Shown: in pieces, positions 1-9,082 of the stretch
Position numbering within the stretch: position 1 is the stretch's first letter
Layout of the letters: each line of letters begins with the position of its first letter
NCBI GenBank assembly: GCA_964472305.1
Contig: CAYYJR010000001.1
Span: 186,001 to 250,000 of the forward strand
Reading direction: 5' to 3'
From: CAYYJR01 sp964472305
GTDB taxonomy: Bacteria > Armatimonadota > Hebobacteria > CAIYQO01
DNA length: 64,000 nt
Program-made: the position numbers and the translations under genes
Notes under the pieces: generated by a model
What the model saw: only the letters and a program-made list of their open reading frames with translations
Told to the model about the DNA's origin: nothing
The model's database searches: none

Positions 1-426
1 GCGCTGGTGACGGATCAGAGCTATGAGAGCATGCAATCGCGCGCGCTGAACGATCTAAAGCACGTTTTCCGGCCCGAGTTGCTAAACCGCATCGATGAAG
101 TGGTGGTCTTCCTGCCACTGCAGATGGAACACATCAAGCAGATCGTCGAGTTGATGATCGGCAAGGTGCGCGCCAATCTGACCGAGCGCGGCATCGAGAT
201 CAGCCTCACCGAGGCGGCATGCGAAAAGCTGGCGCAGGAAGGGTACGATCCCGCCTACGGCGCGCGCCCGCTGCGGCGCGTCATCCAGCGACTGGTGGAG
301 AACCAGATCTCGCGCGGCATCCTCGACGGCAGCTTTCGTGAAGGCGACACGATCGTGGTCGATGTCGTGGACGGCAAGATCGTCCCGCACCTGCTGGTGG
401 CGGGCAATCAATCCACCGCGGCATGA
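1..426 (+). CDS. clpC: Clp ATPase (ClpC/ClpB type), C-terminal end, 5' truncated
   Basis: This is the C-terminal 141 residues of an Hsp100 AAA+ unfoldase; the reading frame is open at the window edge, so the N-terminal domain and both Walker motifs lie outside. The segment FRPELLNRIDEVVVF is the sensor-1/arginine-finger end of the second AAA module, and YDPAYGARPLRRVIQRLVE is the signature of the Clp C-terminal small domain (D2-small). Such proteins unfold aggregated or tagged substrates, and ClpC passes them to ClpP. The spacing and tail look more like ClpC than ClpB, but a fragment cannot decide this. The GTG at 7 is internal and not a real start. A strong hairpin follows the stop codon. 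Confidence 0.9.
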   Translation, partial: ALVTDQSYESMQSRALNDLKHVFRPELLNRIDEVVVFLPLQMEHIKQIVELMIGKVRANLTERGIEISLTEAACEKLAQEGYDPAYGARPLRRVIQRLVENQISRGILDGSFREGDTIVVDVVDGKIVPHLLVAGNQSTAA

Positions 427-450
427 ATGCGAGAGATCATTGAAGCCCAG

Positions 451-494
451 CGACACGGGGGCATAGGGTAGACAATCTCCGTGCCCCCGTGTCG
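451..494. terminator. Bidirectional hairpin between convergent genes
   Basis: A perfect 13-bp inverted repeat (451-463 and 482-494, arm CGACACGGGGGCA) with an 18-nt loop lies between the convergent Clp gene and the minus-strand gene at 512. No long U-tract follows on either strand, so it may terminate weakly or simply protect 3' ends. Confidence 0.6.
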
Positions 495-511
495 CCGAGG
501 TCAATTCCCTG

Positions 512-2176
512 TTACCGTGCCAGCTTCCGCACCGTTAGTTCCATCAGTTCCACGCTTTCCCGACTGCCGCCCATGTTCAGCCGCAGGTCGTAGCCGTCCT
601 GGCCGGCGAACATGGCATCGTCCAGGCGCAACGTGTAGGTGTAAACGCGGTGCGGATCGGTATCGATCCATTGCCATGGCGTATTTTTCATGCCCGTCGG
701 CGTGCCGTAATAGAGGGTGAAGCCGGTCTTTCGCGGGGTGGTGACTCCGCACACGGAGACCGCCACCTCCACCGGCACGCGCGCGGTATTGAAGAACAGA
801 AAGCCGTCTGGGATATCCAGGTGAATCCACGGCGCGTCGTCGCGTATGGTACACAGCACCTTGCGCTTTCCGCGATACGACTCCCAGTAGCGCCCGCCCG
901 GCAGATTGGGCAATGGGTGGATGGCATCCGGCAAATAGGCGTGGGGATCCAACGTCACGCAATCAGCCGTCACCGCCGGCGGACTCCACGTCACCACGCG
1001 TTCATGCGGAGTCGCCAGCACATCGGTCACCCACAGCGGCTGAGCCGGCAGCGACAGCGACGACGGCGCGGCGATCGTCACCCCGTGCGGGGCGCCTTGA
1101 AGTGGGATAAGCCGGATCGCCGCATCCGGCACCGCCAGGCCCGACGGCACAGGGATGGACGACGGCGTCAGCGCCACCTCGCAATCATGCTCCGGCGCCA
1201 GCAGCGCCGCGGTGCTCGTTTCGTGATGGAACAGGCCGGCGCGCACACCCGTCGCCGGGTAGAACACTCCATCGAACTCCATGTCCTGTGCCGTGCCGAG
1301 TGCCCGCAATTCATTCGGTAACGTGGGATCGGCCAGCCAGTCCGTCGCGTCGCGTTCACCGTGAAATAGCAACGTGGCGACATCATCCAGCAGGGCGGCG
1401 ACGGCGGGTGTCCACCGGGCGGCATTCGACGCGCATAACGGCAAGTCGGCCCATAATTGCGGCGCATCCGCCGTCAGCACCCGGCGGCGCAGCACCTGCA
1501 TCCGCCAGAAAAAATCGTTCGGTTGCAGCGCAACCCGGGTTGGGCACAGCGCAACGATGTCCGGACGCTCCGTGCCGATGGCGGTGGACAGGTAGCGGGA
1601 GATCCAGCACAGATCGAGATCACCCGCCTCCGGCACGATCACCTGCGCCCGTGGATCAGCCCGGTGGATGGCGTCCGTCGCGGCGCGGAACAGCGCATGC
1701 ACGTCATCCATCATCGCCAGCAGCACGTCGGGTGAAGGACGGTGCCACACCTGATAGTAGCGCACTTCCGGGCTGTAGCGCCGCACCAGAGCGGTCAGGA
1801 AAGCGCGGTATGCCGTGATGTCCGGGCGTGCACGAGGCAATTCATCCGGTGTGGGATTGCCCAGGTAGGTTACCGCCCACGCGGGAGCCGGGCCGCACAC
1901 CAGCACGACGTCGAGCTTGTGGGCTTTCGCCTGCGCAACGACGGCATCCAACGCCGCGAAATTCCAGGTGGCGGCCGTTGGCTGTATGCGCGCCCAGTCG
2001 GCGCGCAAGCGCACCAGACGCACCCCCGCTCGCTGGGCGAACTCCAGCGGGCCGGTGGGATCCGGCAGGGTGAGCATTTCGGACAGGGAGAGACCGAAAC
2101 GCAGGGGCATGGCCGCGACGAGTAACGGGAGCCACCAGCACAGGACACATCGCCACAACCGGGTAAAGACCACCAT
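512..2176 (-). CDS. Secreted glycosidase-like protein with degenerate clan GH-A active site
   Basis: This 554-residue protein begins with a hydrophobic signal or anchor (residues 7-23). A TIM-barrel-like domain follows (about 25-330) that reads like GH39/GH5-type glycosidases: VRLRADWARIQP resembles beta-strand 1, and RYYQVWHRPSPD falls where clan GH-A enzymes carry W-N-E-P. Here the motif is W144-H145-R146-P147, so the acid/base Glu is replaced by Arg. The last 125 residues form a separate beta-rich domain (YDLRLNMGGS near the end) also present in the paralogue at 44016-45344. The ATG start is preceded by GAGGAG. It probably acts outside the cytoplasmic membrane in carbohydrate recognition rather than hydrolysis; that role is inferred. 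Confidence 0.6.
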   Translation of the reverse strand: MVVFTRLWRCVLCWWLPLLVAAMPLRFGLSLSEMLTLPDPTGPLEFAQRAGVRLVRLRADWARIQPTAATWNFAALDAVVAQAKAHKLDVVLVCGPAPAWAVTYLGNPTPDELPRARPDITAYRAFLTALVRRYSPEVRYYQVWHRPSPDVLLAMMDDVHALFRAATDAIHRADPRAQVIVPEAGDLDLCWISRYLSTAIGTERPDIVALCPTRVALQPNDFFWRMQVLRRRVLTADAPQLWADLPLCASNAARWTPAVAALLDDVATLLFHGERDATDWLADPTLPNELRALGTAQDMEFDGVFYPATGVRAGLFHHETSTAALLAPEHDCEVALTPSSIPVPSGLAVPDAAIRLIPLQGAPHGVTIAAPSSLSLPAQPLWVTDVLATPHERVVTWSPPAVTADCVTLDPHAYLPDAIHPLPNLPGGRYWESYRGKRKVLCTIRDDAPWIHLDIPDGFLFFNTARVPVEVAVSVCGVTTPRKTGFTLYYGTPTGMKNTPWQWIDTDPHRVYTYTLRLDDAMFAGQDGYDLRLNMGGSRESVELMELTVRKLAR

Positions 2177-2405
2177 GCGCTCCTCAACGGGGAATACCTA
2201 ACGATACGACCCACGCATTCGTCAATCCTTCTTTCCAGCACAGGTACTGTGATGTAATCACGCACCCGGCGTGGATATTGTGATCGACGGTTGCCTGTCG
2301 CACCACACGGGCAAATTGGCGATGAAGGCGCGTCTCCTTTCAGCTATACGCGCAACGTACGGCGTATCTGCGACAAATCGGTCCGGTGCATCAAGTATCC
2401 CAGTA

Positions 2406-3245
2406 TCAGGATTGTGGATTTTCCTCCAATACGCGGGTGCACGATGCCTCACAGAGTTGCGCGCGGTAGACATACGCCAGGCTGCCGATAAGCGTGAGTA
2501 AGGCCAGGTGTCCCTGCCGCAGGTACGCGATCGCTTTCTCATGCGGCACGATATCCACCTTCTCTTTCAGCACCGTCAGATGTATCTCCAGCATTTGTGC
2601 CGGCGTGACGCTCGCGAATCCGGCCTTCGCCGCCAGGGTTTGTATGCTGCCCTCCATCACCGCTGCTACGGTCGCAGTGGAGGCATCCGTCATCGCATCG
2701 AGCAAGGCGCCGTACTGTGTCGATAACTCGCTAAAGACGGCGGGTTGCGTCTGTGAGAGTGCCTGCTCATTCCCCGCCGCCGACAACCAGGCCTGGGCGA
2801 GTATATCGGTTTCACGTCCCAGCCGTTCCCACCGCCGCTCGTATCTCACCGTTTCACGCAGGTGGAATTGATCGATGGCATATTGGATCGCCCGCGGCAG
2901 CATCGCGAGATCATCGCGTCCCTTCATCAGGTATCCCTGGGCGCCAAGACGGAGCATGCGCAACGCCATCTCATTATCATGCAAACCGGTGAGCACGATA
3001 ATGGGAATGCCGCTCTGGACGGTGTGCAGTTCGACAAAGGTATCGAACCCCTGGCTATCCGGCAACGAAAGGTCTAACAAGATCACATCGATCGGTTCGA
3101 ATTCCAGACACTCGATTGCCCCAGCCAGTTGGGTTTCGCAAAGCAACTCAAACCGTTGCGTGTTGTTGACGGTCAGCGATTCACGGACGAAGAAAATATC
3201 ATCCGGATCATCCTCAATTAACAGCACCCGTATCGTATCAGCCAT
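2406..3245 (-). CDS. Response regulator with uncharacterised helical C-terminal domain
   Basis: The 279-residue protein has a REC receiver domain (1-125): acidic pocket EDDPDD at 11-16, phospho-acceptor Asp58 in LLDLSLPD, and the conserved Thr and Lys in IIVLTG and YLMKG. The remaining 150 residues are helical, with no helix-turn-helix, GGDEF, HD or phosphatase motif that I recognise; the arrangement loosely recalls RsbU/KaiA-type helical bundles, but this is weak. The start is set by AAGGGGGGA just upstream of ATG at 3245, trimming 21 residues from the longest frame. It is the last gene of the minus-strand signalling operon beginning at 7266, 69 nt after the single-domain regulator, and presumably receives phosphate from the kinase at 3764-4849. 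Confidence 0.85.
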   Translation of the reverse strand: MADTIRVLLIEDDPDDIFFVRESLTVNNTQRFELLCETQLAGAIECLEFEPIDVILLDLSLPDSQGFDTFVELHTVQSGIPIIVLTGLHDNEMALRMLRLGAQGYLMKGRDDLAMLPRAIQYAIDQFHLRETVRYERRWERLGRETDILAQAWLSAAGNEQALSQTQPAVFSELSTQYGALLDAMTDASTATVAAVMEGSIQTLAAKAGFASVTPAQMLEIHLTVLKEKVDIVPHEKAIAYLRQGHLALLTLIGSLAYVYRAQLCEASCTRVLEENPQS

Positions 3246-3314
3246 CGTTCCCCCCTTATCGATATCCAATCTCATGTCGGTTGCACGGTGACGCGCTGTG
3301 GAAGTCAACCGCGG

Positions 3315-3767
3315 TCATCCATCGGCAGGCAACTCGACGATCTCAAACCAGTATTGCTTAAAGACGCGTATCACCTGACAGAGTTGCTCGAAGGTCACGG
3401 GTTTCTGGATAAATGACGAGACACCCAGGTCATACGATTGGAGAATATCGGCCTCGACTCGTGAGGTCGTTAAGACCACCACGGGAATTCGACGCAAAGA
3501 CGGATCACCTTTAATGATGGTCAATGCCTCGCGTCCGTCCATACGCGGCATATTCAGATCGAGCAAGATAATGCCGGGTCTTGGCGCAGTCAACGGGTTG
3601 GTATAAGCTCCGCGGTGCCGGAGAAAATCCAGGAGTTCCTCGCCATTCGTTACGCGATAAATGCCGTTTAATACATGTGACTCACGCAGCGCATCCCGGG
3701 CCAGCATGAAATCGTCATCATCATCTTCCGCGAATAAAATAGTGAAGTGTGTCTTTTTGTCGGTCAT
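3315..3767 (-). CDS. Single-domain response regulator (Rcp1/CheY-like)
   Basis: The 150-residue protein is a receiver domain only: acidic residues EDDDDD at 14-19, phospho-acceptor Asp70 in LLDLNMPRMDG, Thr in VVLTTS and Lys in IQKPV. The insertion between beta-2 and beta-3 (HRGAY region) is typical of Rcp1-like regulators partnering phytochrome-type kinases. Its ATG overlaps the stop of the upstream histidine kinase by the ATGA arrangement, implying translational coupling, and AAGGAG sits at good spacing. No output domain is present, so it likely shuttles phosphate or acts by protein contact. Confidence 0.93.
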   Translation of the reverse strand: MTDKKTHFTILFAEDDDDDFMLARDALRESHVLNGIYRVTNGEELLDFLRHRGAYTNPLTAPRPGIILLDLNMPRMDGREALTIIKGDPSLRRIPVVVLTTSRVEADILQSYDLGVSSFIQKPVTFEQLCQVIRVFKQYWFEIVELPADG

Positions 3768-4849
3768 GGTCGTTCTCCTTGCGCATGGTCGGCGGAGGGT
3801 AAGTGCACGCGGAATGTCGCCCCGTGTCCGAGAGTACTCGATGCGGTCAGCATGCCATGATGCCGCAGTACAATTCGTTGGCAGATCGCCAGGCCGATTC
3901 CCGAGCCACCATACGCGTCGCGTGCATGCAATTGCTGAAACGGCAAGAAGATGCGGTCGAGATATTTTTCCTCGAATCCGATGCCGTTATCACACACGGC
4001 AATCTCGACCATGCCGTCATCCTCCAGGCGACCGGTGATCCACACGCGGGGTGGTTCCTGTTTACGGCTGAATTTCAGTGCATTGGCAATCAGGTTTTGG
4101 AATAATTGGTGCATCTGGCGCTTATCGGCAAAGACGGCCGGCAATGACTCGACTTCCACGTGCCCGTGACATTCGGCGAGGCGCTGTTCCAAATCGTCGA
4201 GTACCGCGTGTATAGTTTCCTGGAGGTCGATGGTCTCGAACGATTCGGCAATCGTACCGACACGCGAGTATTCCAATAGATCATCGATGAAGCGGCGCAT
4301 GCGCAAGGTGGCGTTGCGCATGCGTTCCAGGTATTCACGACCAGTATCATCGATCGTTTCATGGCAGTGCGTATACAGTCGGTCGCCGAAAGCTGTCACC
4401 TTGCGCAACGGCTCTTGCAGATCATGCGACGCGACATAGGCAAACTGCTGCAGTTCTCGATTCGACCGTTCCAGTGCGGCATTCGCCTCTTCCAACGCGC
4501 GTGTGCGCTCCTTCACGCGCGTTTCCAACACATCATGTTCGAGGCGAAGGACTCGTTCTGATCGCTTTACCGCGATAAAGAGTGGAGCGATCAAGGCAAT
4601 GCCAACGGCCTGCAACAGCGATATCACGAGCAGCACGAGCGATTCTGTGAGCAGCCCGACGGTCAGCTCATGGGCGCCCGCCAGCACACGATCAAAGGCG
4701 ATGGCACGGCGGAACACGATAAGGGCAATCGAGGAGGCGATGAGGAACCAGGCAAGGCTGCGACCGGTAATGCGAATTAAACGCAGCGCATAAAATGCGG
4801 CAAGTGCTTGCAGCGCCAGTGCCAATGCTTGCAGCACGATTATCAGCAC
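3764..4849 (-). CDS. Membrane sensor histidine kinase
   Basis: The 361-residue kinase has three hydrophobic segments in the first 95 residues, a coiled coil (100-130), a HisKA domain with phospho-acceptor His142 in ASHDLQEPLRKV, and a HATPase domain with N box (NLIANALKFS), G1 box (DNGIGF) and G2 box (GGSGIGLAI). HisKA wording of this type is common in bacteriophytochrome/CikA-related kinases. There is no extracytoplasmic sensor loop, so the membrane helices may sense directly, or input may come from the neighbouring ankyrin-PAS protein. A GTG start at 4849 follows AAGGAG. The downstream regulator overlaps by 4 nt. Confidence 0.93.
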   Translation of the reverse strand: MLIIVLQALALALQALAAFYALRLIRITGRSLAWFLIASSIALIVFRRAIAFDRVLAGAHELTVGLLTESLVLLVISLLQAVGIALIAPLFIAVKRSERVLRLEHDVLETRVKERTRALEEANAALERSNRELQQFAYVASHDLQEPLRKVTAFGDRLYTHCHETIDDTGREYLERMRNATLRMRRFIDDLLEYSRVGTIAESFETIDLQETIHAVLDDLEQRLAECHGHVEVESLPAVFADKRQMHQLFQNLIANALKFSRKQEPPRVWITGRLEDDGMVEIAVCDNGIGFEEKYLDRIFLPFQQLHARDAYGGSGIGLAICQRIVLRHHGMLTASSTLGHGATFRVHLPSADHAQGERP

Positions 4850-4966
4850 GAGTTCTCCTTTCCGTAACTTTGCTGCTGCCGGAGCACCGAGCGTTACCCC
4901 TCGGCGTGGTTTACCGTTCCTCTTGTCTGCCGTGAAGCATCCTCCGCGTTCCGGTAACGTTCCCTT

Positions 4967-6736
4967 TCACGATGGTGTTTCAGTCGAGAGTTCGTCTGCC
5001 GGGCGTGTCACCATCACACGAATCAGTTGATCATGATGGCGCAGGGTTTTGCCGTGAATGTCCATCACGATCGTGCTGCCGTCTTTACGGCGCATGCGAT
5101 AGTCCTGTACCTGCTCCTGGCCGGAAGTGACATGCCCCCACCAGGAGGTGCCATCCTCCGGGACGAATAACGTCTGCATCGTCATCCCGAGTAATTCCTC
5201 GGGGGCATACCCGAGCATTGCGGCAAATTGTGCATTCGTATCGGTAATGACGCCTTGCTCGCACATCACGATGCCGACCGCGGTGGCATCGGCCAGATGT
5301 CGGAAATGCTCTTCCCTGAGACGCAGTTGCGCCTCGATGCGCCGTCGTTCGTCCAACTCCTGTTGCAAGGCCGCATTGGCAGCGTTCAGGTCAGCCGTCC
5401 GCTCACTGATGCGACGTTCCAGCTCTTCGGCGGCTAACCGGGCTATGATTTCAGCCTGCTTGCGGTCGGTAATGTCGCGTGCCGCACAGATCACCACCGT
5501 CACTTCACCTTCTCCGCGGTGAATCGGATGCAGGATGTATTCGAAATGCCGAATGCCCGCAGTTGTCGACAGACTGCATTCGCCTTTCTGCGCCTCATTG
5601 CGTTGAAAGACCAGTTCGCACTCCCGCATCAACTGGGTGATGCTGTCGGTCCTGATGCCCAATTCCTGCCAGGTTTTCCCGACGAAGTCCATCTGCTTGA
5701 TGCCCAACGCTTGCGCGGCACACAGGCTGGCATAGGTGAAGCGACCGGCACGGTCGAGTAGGTACAGGTGGTCGGGGATGGCGGTAAGAATCTCCTCAAA
5801 CATGCGGGATTGTTGCTCGACCCGCGCCGTCAGGCGTTGTAACTCCAGTTCAGCCGGTTTGGGGTGTGGCGCCGCCGCCTGTGGCTCTGCCGGGACTGTC
5901 GAAGTCGCCGGGGCAGTGGGAGGGGGGGGGGCCACGGAGGTGTCGGGGCACACTTTTCGCAGAATCAGCATGACGTCACGCTGGCTGCTCATCGCCGCCA
6001 TAAAGAATGGTGTCCGTCCGAGCAGATCCTTCACGCCGACTTGCGCGCCCTTTTGAACCAGCAGCGTCACGAGCGCACAGTGCCCTTTCATTGCGGCTTC
6101 GTGCAACGGCGTTCGTCCGAAGTGATCCTGTGCGTTGATATCTGCCGCCTTGCTGATCAGCAGATCGGTAATATCCACAAAACCGAGTTTCGCCGCCACA
6201 TGCAGCGGGGTCCGATGAAAATTATCCCCCTCGTTGATGTGCGCACCTTTGACCAGAAGAAAATCGACTGTTTCGAGGAAGTTGTGTTCGGTCGCCTCGT
6301 GCAGAGGGGTATGTCCCAGGTGTGTTCGGGCGTTAATGTTCGCCTTGCGAATCAACAGGCTATGTATGACATCCGTGAAGCCTCCCGCTGCCGCAAGGTG
6401 CAGCGCCGTCTGCCCGGAGACATCCTGCGCCTCGACGATTTCCTCCCCCTCGGCTAATAAATCCGCGACAATATCCGTCGCACCGTGCTGCGCGGCAATA
6501 TGCAGGGGAGTTCGTCCGTGATGATCCCGTGCCGCCACATCAGCCCGATGCCCCAGCAAGACATGCACGATCTTCATATGGCCTTTTTCGGCCGCCAGAT
6601 GCAATGGCGTATACCCCACCTCATTCCGAGCATTGATATCGGCTTTTTTCGCAAGCAGATGGGCGACTAACTCGGCATCATTGTCTGCGGCGGCTTTATG
6701 CAGCGGTTTAAGCGTGACGTGATCCGAGTGATTCAT
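4967..6736 (-). CDS. Ankyrin repeat protein with two PAS domains and no output domain
   Basis: The 589-residue protein starts with seven to eight ankyrin repeats (about 10-265; repeated TPLHLAAEKGH-type helices followed by DINARDHFG-type turns), then a Pro/Ala-rich linker, a coiled coil, a PAS-PAC module (about 320-435), a second coiled coil with the residues ERRISERTADLNAAN, and a second PAS domain ending near the C terminus. There is no kinase, GGDEF, EAL or helix-turn-helix region. It therefore looks like a scaffold that couples ligand or redox sensing to protein docking. ATG at 6736 has GGAG six nt upstream; the longer frame would need a TTG at 6826. The poly-C run at about 5923-5932 lies in the linker. 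Confidence 0.85.
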   Translation of the reverse strand: MNHSDHVTLKPLHKAAADNDAELVAHLLAKKADINARNEVGYTPLHLAAEKGHMKIVHVLLGHRADVAARDHHGRTPLHIAAQHGATDIVADLLAEGEEIVEAQDVSGQTALHLAAAGGFTDVIHSLLIRKANINARTHLGHTPLHEATEHNFLETVDFLLVKGAHINEGDNFHRTPLHVAAKLGFVDITDLLISKAADINAQDHFGRTPLHEAAMKGHCALVTLLVQKGAQVGVKDLLGRTPFFMAAMSSQRDVMLILRKVCPDTSVAPPPPTAPATSTVPAEPQAAAPHPKPAELELQRLTARVEQQSRMFEEILTAIPDHLYLLDRAGRFTYASLCAAQALGIKQMDFVGKTWQELGIRTDSITQLMRECELVFQRNEAQKGECSLSTTAGIRHFEYILHPIHRGEGEVTVVICAARDITDRKQAEIIARLAAEELERRISERTADLNAANAALQQELDERRRIEAQLRLREEHFRHLADATAVGIVMCEQGVITDTNAQFAAMLGYAPEELLGMTMQTLFVPEDGTSWWGHVTSGQEQVQDYRMRRKDGSTIVMDIHGKTLRHHDQLIRVMVTRPADELSTETPS

Positions 6737-6822
6737 CTTCAACTCCATTCCGGAACTGTATCGATGTCTCAGCTCCTTGTCATGAGAAACAGCGTAGTCG
6801 AACAAGGATGGCGATGAGACGC

Positions 6823-7266
6823 TCAATCCATGGCAGACTTATCGACTTGCGTTCCATGCAGATTGGCGCCGGAAAAATCCGTCCGTTTGAAATGCGCATC
6901 AAACAGAATCGCTCCACGCAGGTCGGCGTGGCAGAATGTCGCATAGATTAAATTCGCCTTTGCCAGGATAGCGCCCCGGAGATTAGCCCGTTGCAGGTTG
7001 GCACCTTGCAGATTGGCGTGCCAGAGGTCAGCCGTGCGCAGATCGGCATCAGCCAGGTTCGCGCCTTCCAGATTGGCTTTTGCCAGATTGGCACCGTGCA
7101 GTTTCGCGTTCCAGAGGTCGACATTTTGCAGATCCGCACCGCAAAGATCGACCCCATGCAAGTCGGCCCCGCGTAAATCGGGGTGAATGTCGGGATACAT
7201 CTTCCGACTTAAATTCCACACCAGCACCCCTTGTTTTATGAGATGTAAATGTTCAGTGTCCGCCAT
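6823..7266 (-). CDS. Pentapeptide repeat protein
   Basis: The 147-residue protein has a short N-terminal helix region (HLIKQGVLVWNLSRK) followed by about 20 A(D/N)LXX pentapeptides (DLRGADLHGVDLCGADL style) to the C terminus, which fold as a right-handed quadrilateral beta-helix. Such proteins act in protein or DNA mimicry and docking, but the ligand cannot be predicted. The start at 7266 follows a perfect GGAGGT; the longer frame upstream has no ribosome binding site. It is the first gene of the signalling operon that continues with the ankyrin-PAS protein and kinase. Confidence 0.9.
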   Translation of the reverse strand: MADTEHLHLIKQGVLVWNLSRKMYPDIHPDLRGADLHGVDLCGADLQNVDLWNAKLHGANLAKANLEGANLADADLRTADLWHANLQGANLQRANLRGAILAKANLIYATFCHADLRGAILFDAHFKRTDFSGANLHGTQVDKSAMD

Positions 7267-8038
7267 GTTTACCTCCTTCGCCATCGCAGGTGATGGCGAC
7301 GGTACCTTGATGTATTGCGAGAGTATTTCTCGCACAAAACATGGATGAAGTAATCGTCGCCCCCGGTGAATACAGCGGAGGCACACAGAGCGAAAGAGTG
7401 TCGGTTGCTACCATGTAACGAAGCTGGTGATGAATACGGGAGACGCGGAATGCTATTTCCGCATATTGACTGGAAGAGAAGATGCTGTGAGGTATCCTGT
7501 TGCGATATGGCACCTGTCTCACGCGAGAGAAGCGTCACCATCGATGGCTGAAATCGGTGGACGCTGCAGGAGCTATTTCGTCCTGGTATCGATAACGTCC
7601 CCACAGGTATGCCTCGAGCGTTCCACGCAGTGCTCTCCGAACGGATGGCACACTGTCCTGCTGCGATGAAGCGACTGTAGGTGATGGCACAGGGAGATGC
7701 TTATCAGAGCGAGACATCCCCCTTCTTTACATGTTCAGGTTAACTTTATCATAACTTACGATATTGTATCTGTCTATAGGTGAAAGTCCCTGGAAGGTGC
7801 TTCGAATAAACTGAGTGGGCGTTAACGTGCAATAATCTTTCCCCGTGGCATGTCACCACCCATGGCACCCGCTGTGGGTTCCAGTAACTCACTCTGCTTC
7901 CCAGGCAACTCTCGAGACGACCCATGGTAATACGGAACCGCGCCCATTGCGTAAGAAGTCGCGTGAACGCACATTCTTACGCAGGACTTCGGTGTGCGGA
8001 GTCGAAGGATACAGTTAGTTTGCTGTATGGAGTGTAGA
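7267..8038. other. Long intergenic region between divergent operons
   Basis: About 770 nt separate the minus-strand signalling operon from the plus-strand sugar kinase. I see no convincing gene; short frames here lack ribosome binding sites and family motifs. It must hold promoters for both directions. The centre (7735-7790) is AT-rich, and an inverted repeat lies at 7948-7983. Confidence 0.5.
7948..7983. promoter_or_regulatory. 10-bp inverted repeat upstream of the GHMP kinase
   Basis: TGCGTAAGAA at 7948-7957 and its exact reverse complement at 7974-7983 are separated by 16 nt, ending 55 nt before the kinase start. The spacing suits either an operator bound by a dimer or an RNA hairpin in the leader. 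Confidence 0.35.
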
Positions 8039-9073
8039 ATGCGCCTGGAGACTGCGGTACATGCCCGTGCTGGGCTGTTGGGAAATCCGTCGGATGGGTA
8101 TTTCGGCAAGACGTTGTCTTGCCTGGTGGGCAATTTCAAGGCTCGCGTGCTGCTGGAGGAGAGCGATTATCTCCGGTTGCAGCCGCATCCGCGCTTTGAC
8201 CCGTTCGAGTTCAGCAATATCGCCGAGTTGGCGTCGATTTATGGCGAACAGGGGTATTATGGCGGCTTGCGGTTGCTGCAGGCGGCGTGCAAGCGGTTTT
8301 TCGTCGAGTGCGCCGCGCGTGGGATCACGCTGGACGGGCCGAACTTCACCATGAGCTACGACACAGATATTCCGCGCCAGGTGGGTTTATCGGGCTCCTC
8401 GGCGATCGTCATTGCCGCGCTACGCTCGTTGTTGCGCTGGTACGGGGTGGAAGATCGTTTCACGCAGGCCGAGTTCCCCACCATCGCGCTGGAGTCGGAA
8501 CAGGAAGAGTTGGGCATCACCGCCGGCATGCAGGACCGGGTGATTCAGACGTATGGCGGAGTGATGTATATGGATTTCGACCGCGCGCTGATGGAGTCGC
8601 GCGGATCAGGACGTTACGAGCGCCTTGACTCCCGGTTGCTGCCGCCAATGTACCTTGCCTACGTGCTGGATCCCAGTGATTCGGGGAAAATTCACAGCGA
8701 CGTGCGTCGCCGCTGGAACGAAGGCGATCCCGAGGTGCGCCACGCCATGCTTACCTTTGCCGGCTTCGCCGAGACGGGTCGCGCGGCGCTGGAAGCGGGA
8801 GACGTGGGCACTTTTGGCTCGCTGATGGACCAGGCTTTCGCGTTGCGTCGCAAAATTTTCGGCGACGCGGTACTGGGACCGGACAACCTGCGCATGGTGG
8901 AACTGGCGCGCGCGCATGATTTTCCGGCCACCACCTGCGGCTCCGGCGGCGCCATCGTGGGCGTGTTGGGCGACGATCGCCAGAACGCCGGCTTTGCCGA
9001 CGCCCTGCAGGCGGAGGGGTACCGCTTCCTGCGCCTTGCCGTCGGGCCGCAATATCCGTGGAGCGTAGAGTAG
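8039..9073 (+). CDS. GHMP-family sugar kinase (glucuronokinase-like)
   Basis: The 344-residue protein has the three GHMP motifs: an N-terminal substrate loop (GLLGNPSDGYFGKTLS, 12-27), the ATP-binding loop QVGLSGSSAIVIA (about 115-127), and the C-terminal ATTCGSGGAIVGV motif (about 298-310). The N-terminal wording matches glucuronokinase/mevalonate-kinase-like sugar 1-kinases, which make sugar-1-phosphates for nucleotide-sugar synthesis; the exact sugar is not decidable. The start is at 8039, where GGAG stands six nt before ATG; longer frames include 15 extra residues without support. A CBS protein follows 9 nt downstream, probably in the same operon. Confidence 0.85.
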   Translation: MRLETAVHARAGLLGNPSDGYFGKTLSCLVGNFKARVLLEESDYLRLQPHPRFDPFEFSNIAELASIYGEQGYYGGLRLLQAACKRFFVECAARGITLDGPNFTMSYDTDIPRQVGLSGSSAIVIAALRSLLRWYGVEDRFTQAEFPTIALESEQEELGITAGMQDRVIQTYGGVMYMDFDRALMESRGSGRYERLDSRLLPPMYLAYVLDPSDSGKIHSDVRRRWNEGDPEVRHAMLTFAGFAETGRAALEAGDVGTFGSLMDQAFALRRKIFGDAVLGPDNLRMVELARAHDFPATTCGSGGAIVGVLGDDRQNAGFADALQAEGYRFLRLAVGPQYPWSVE

Positions 9074-9082
9074 GAGGTATCT

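Noticed and set aside
5920..5935. The run of ten G/C near 5923-5932 as a phase-variation tract
   Set aside because: It falls in the Pro-rich linker of the ankyrin-PAS protein and could slip, but a single homopolymer without other evidence does not establish phase variation.
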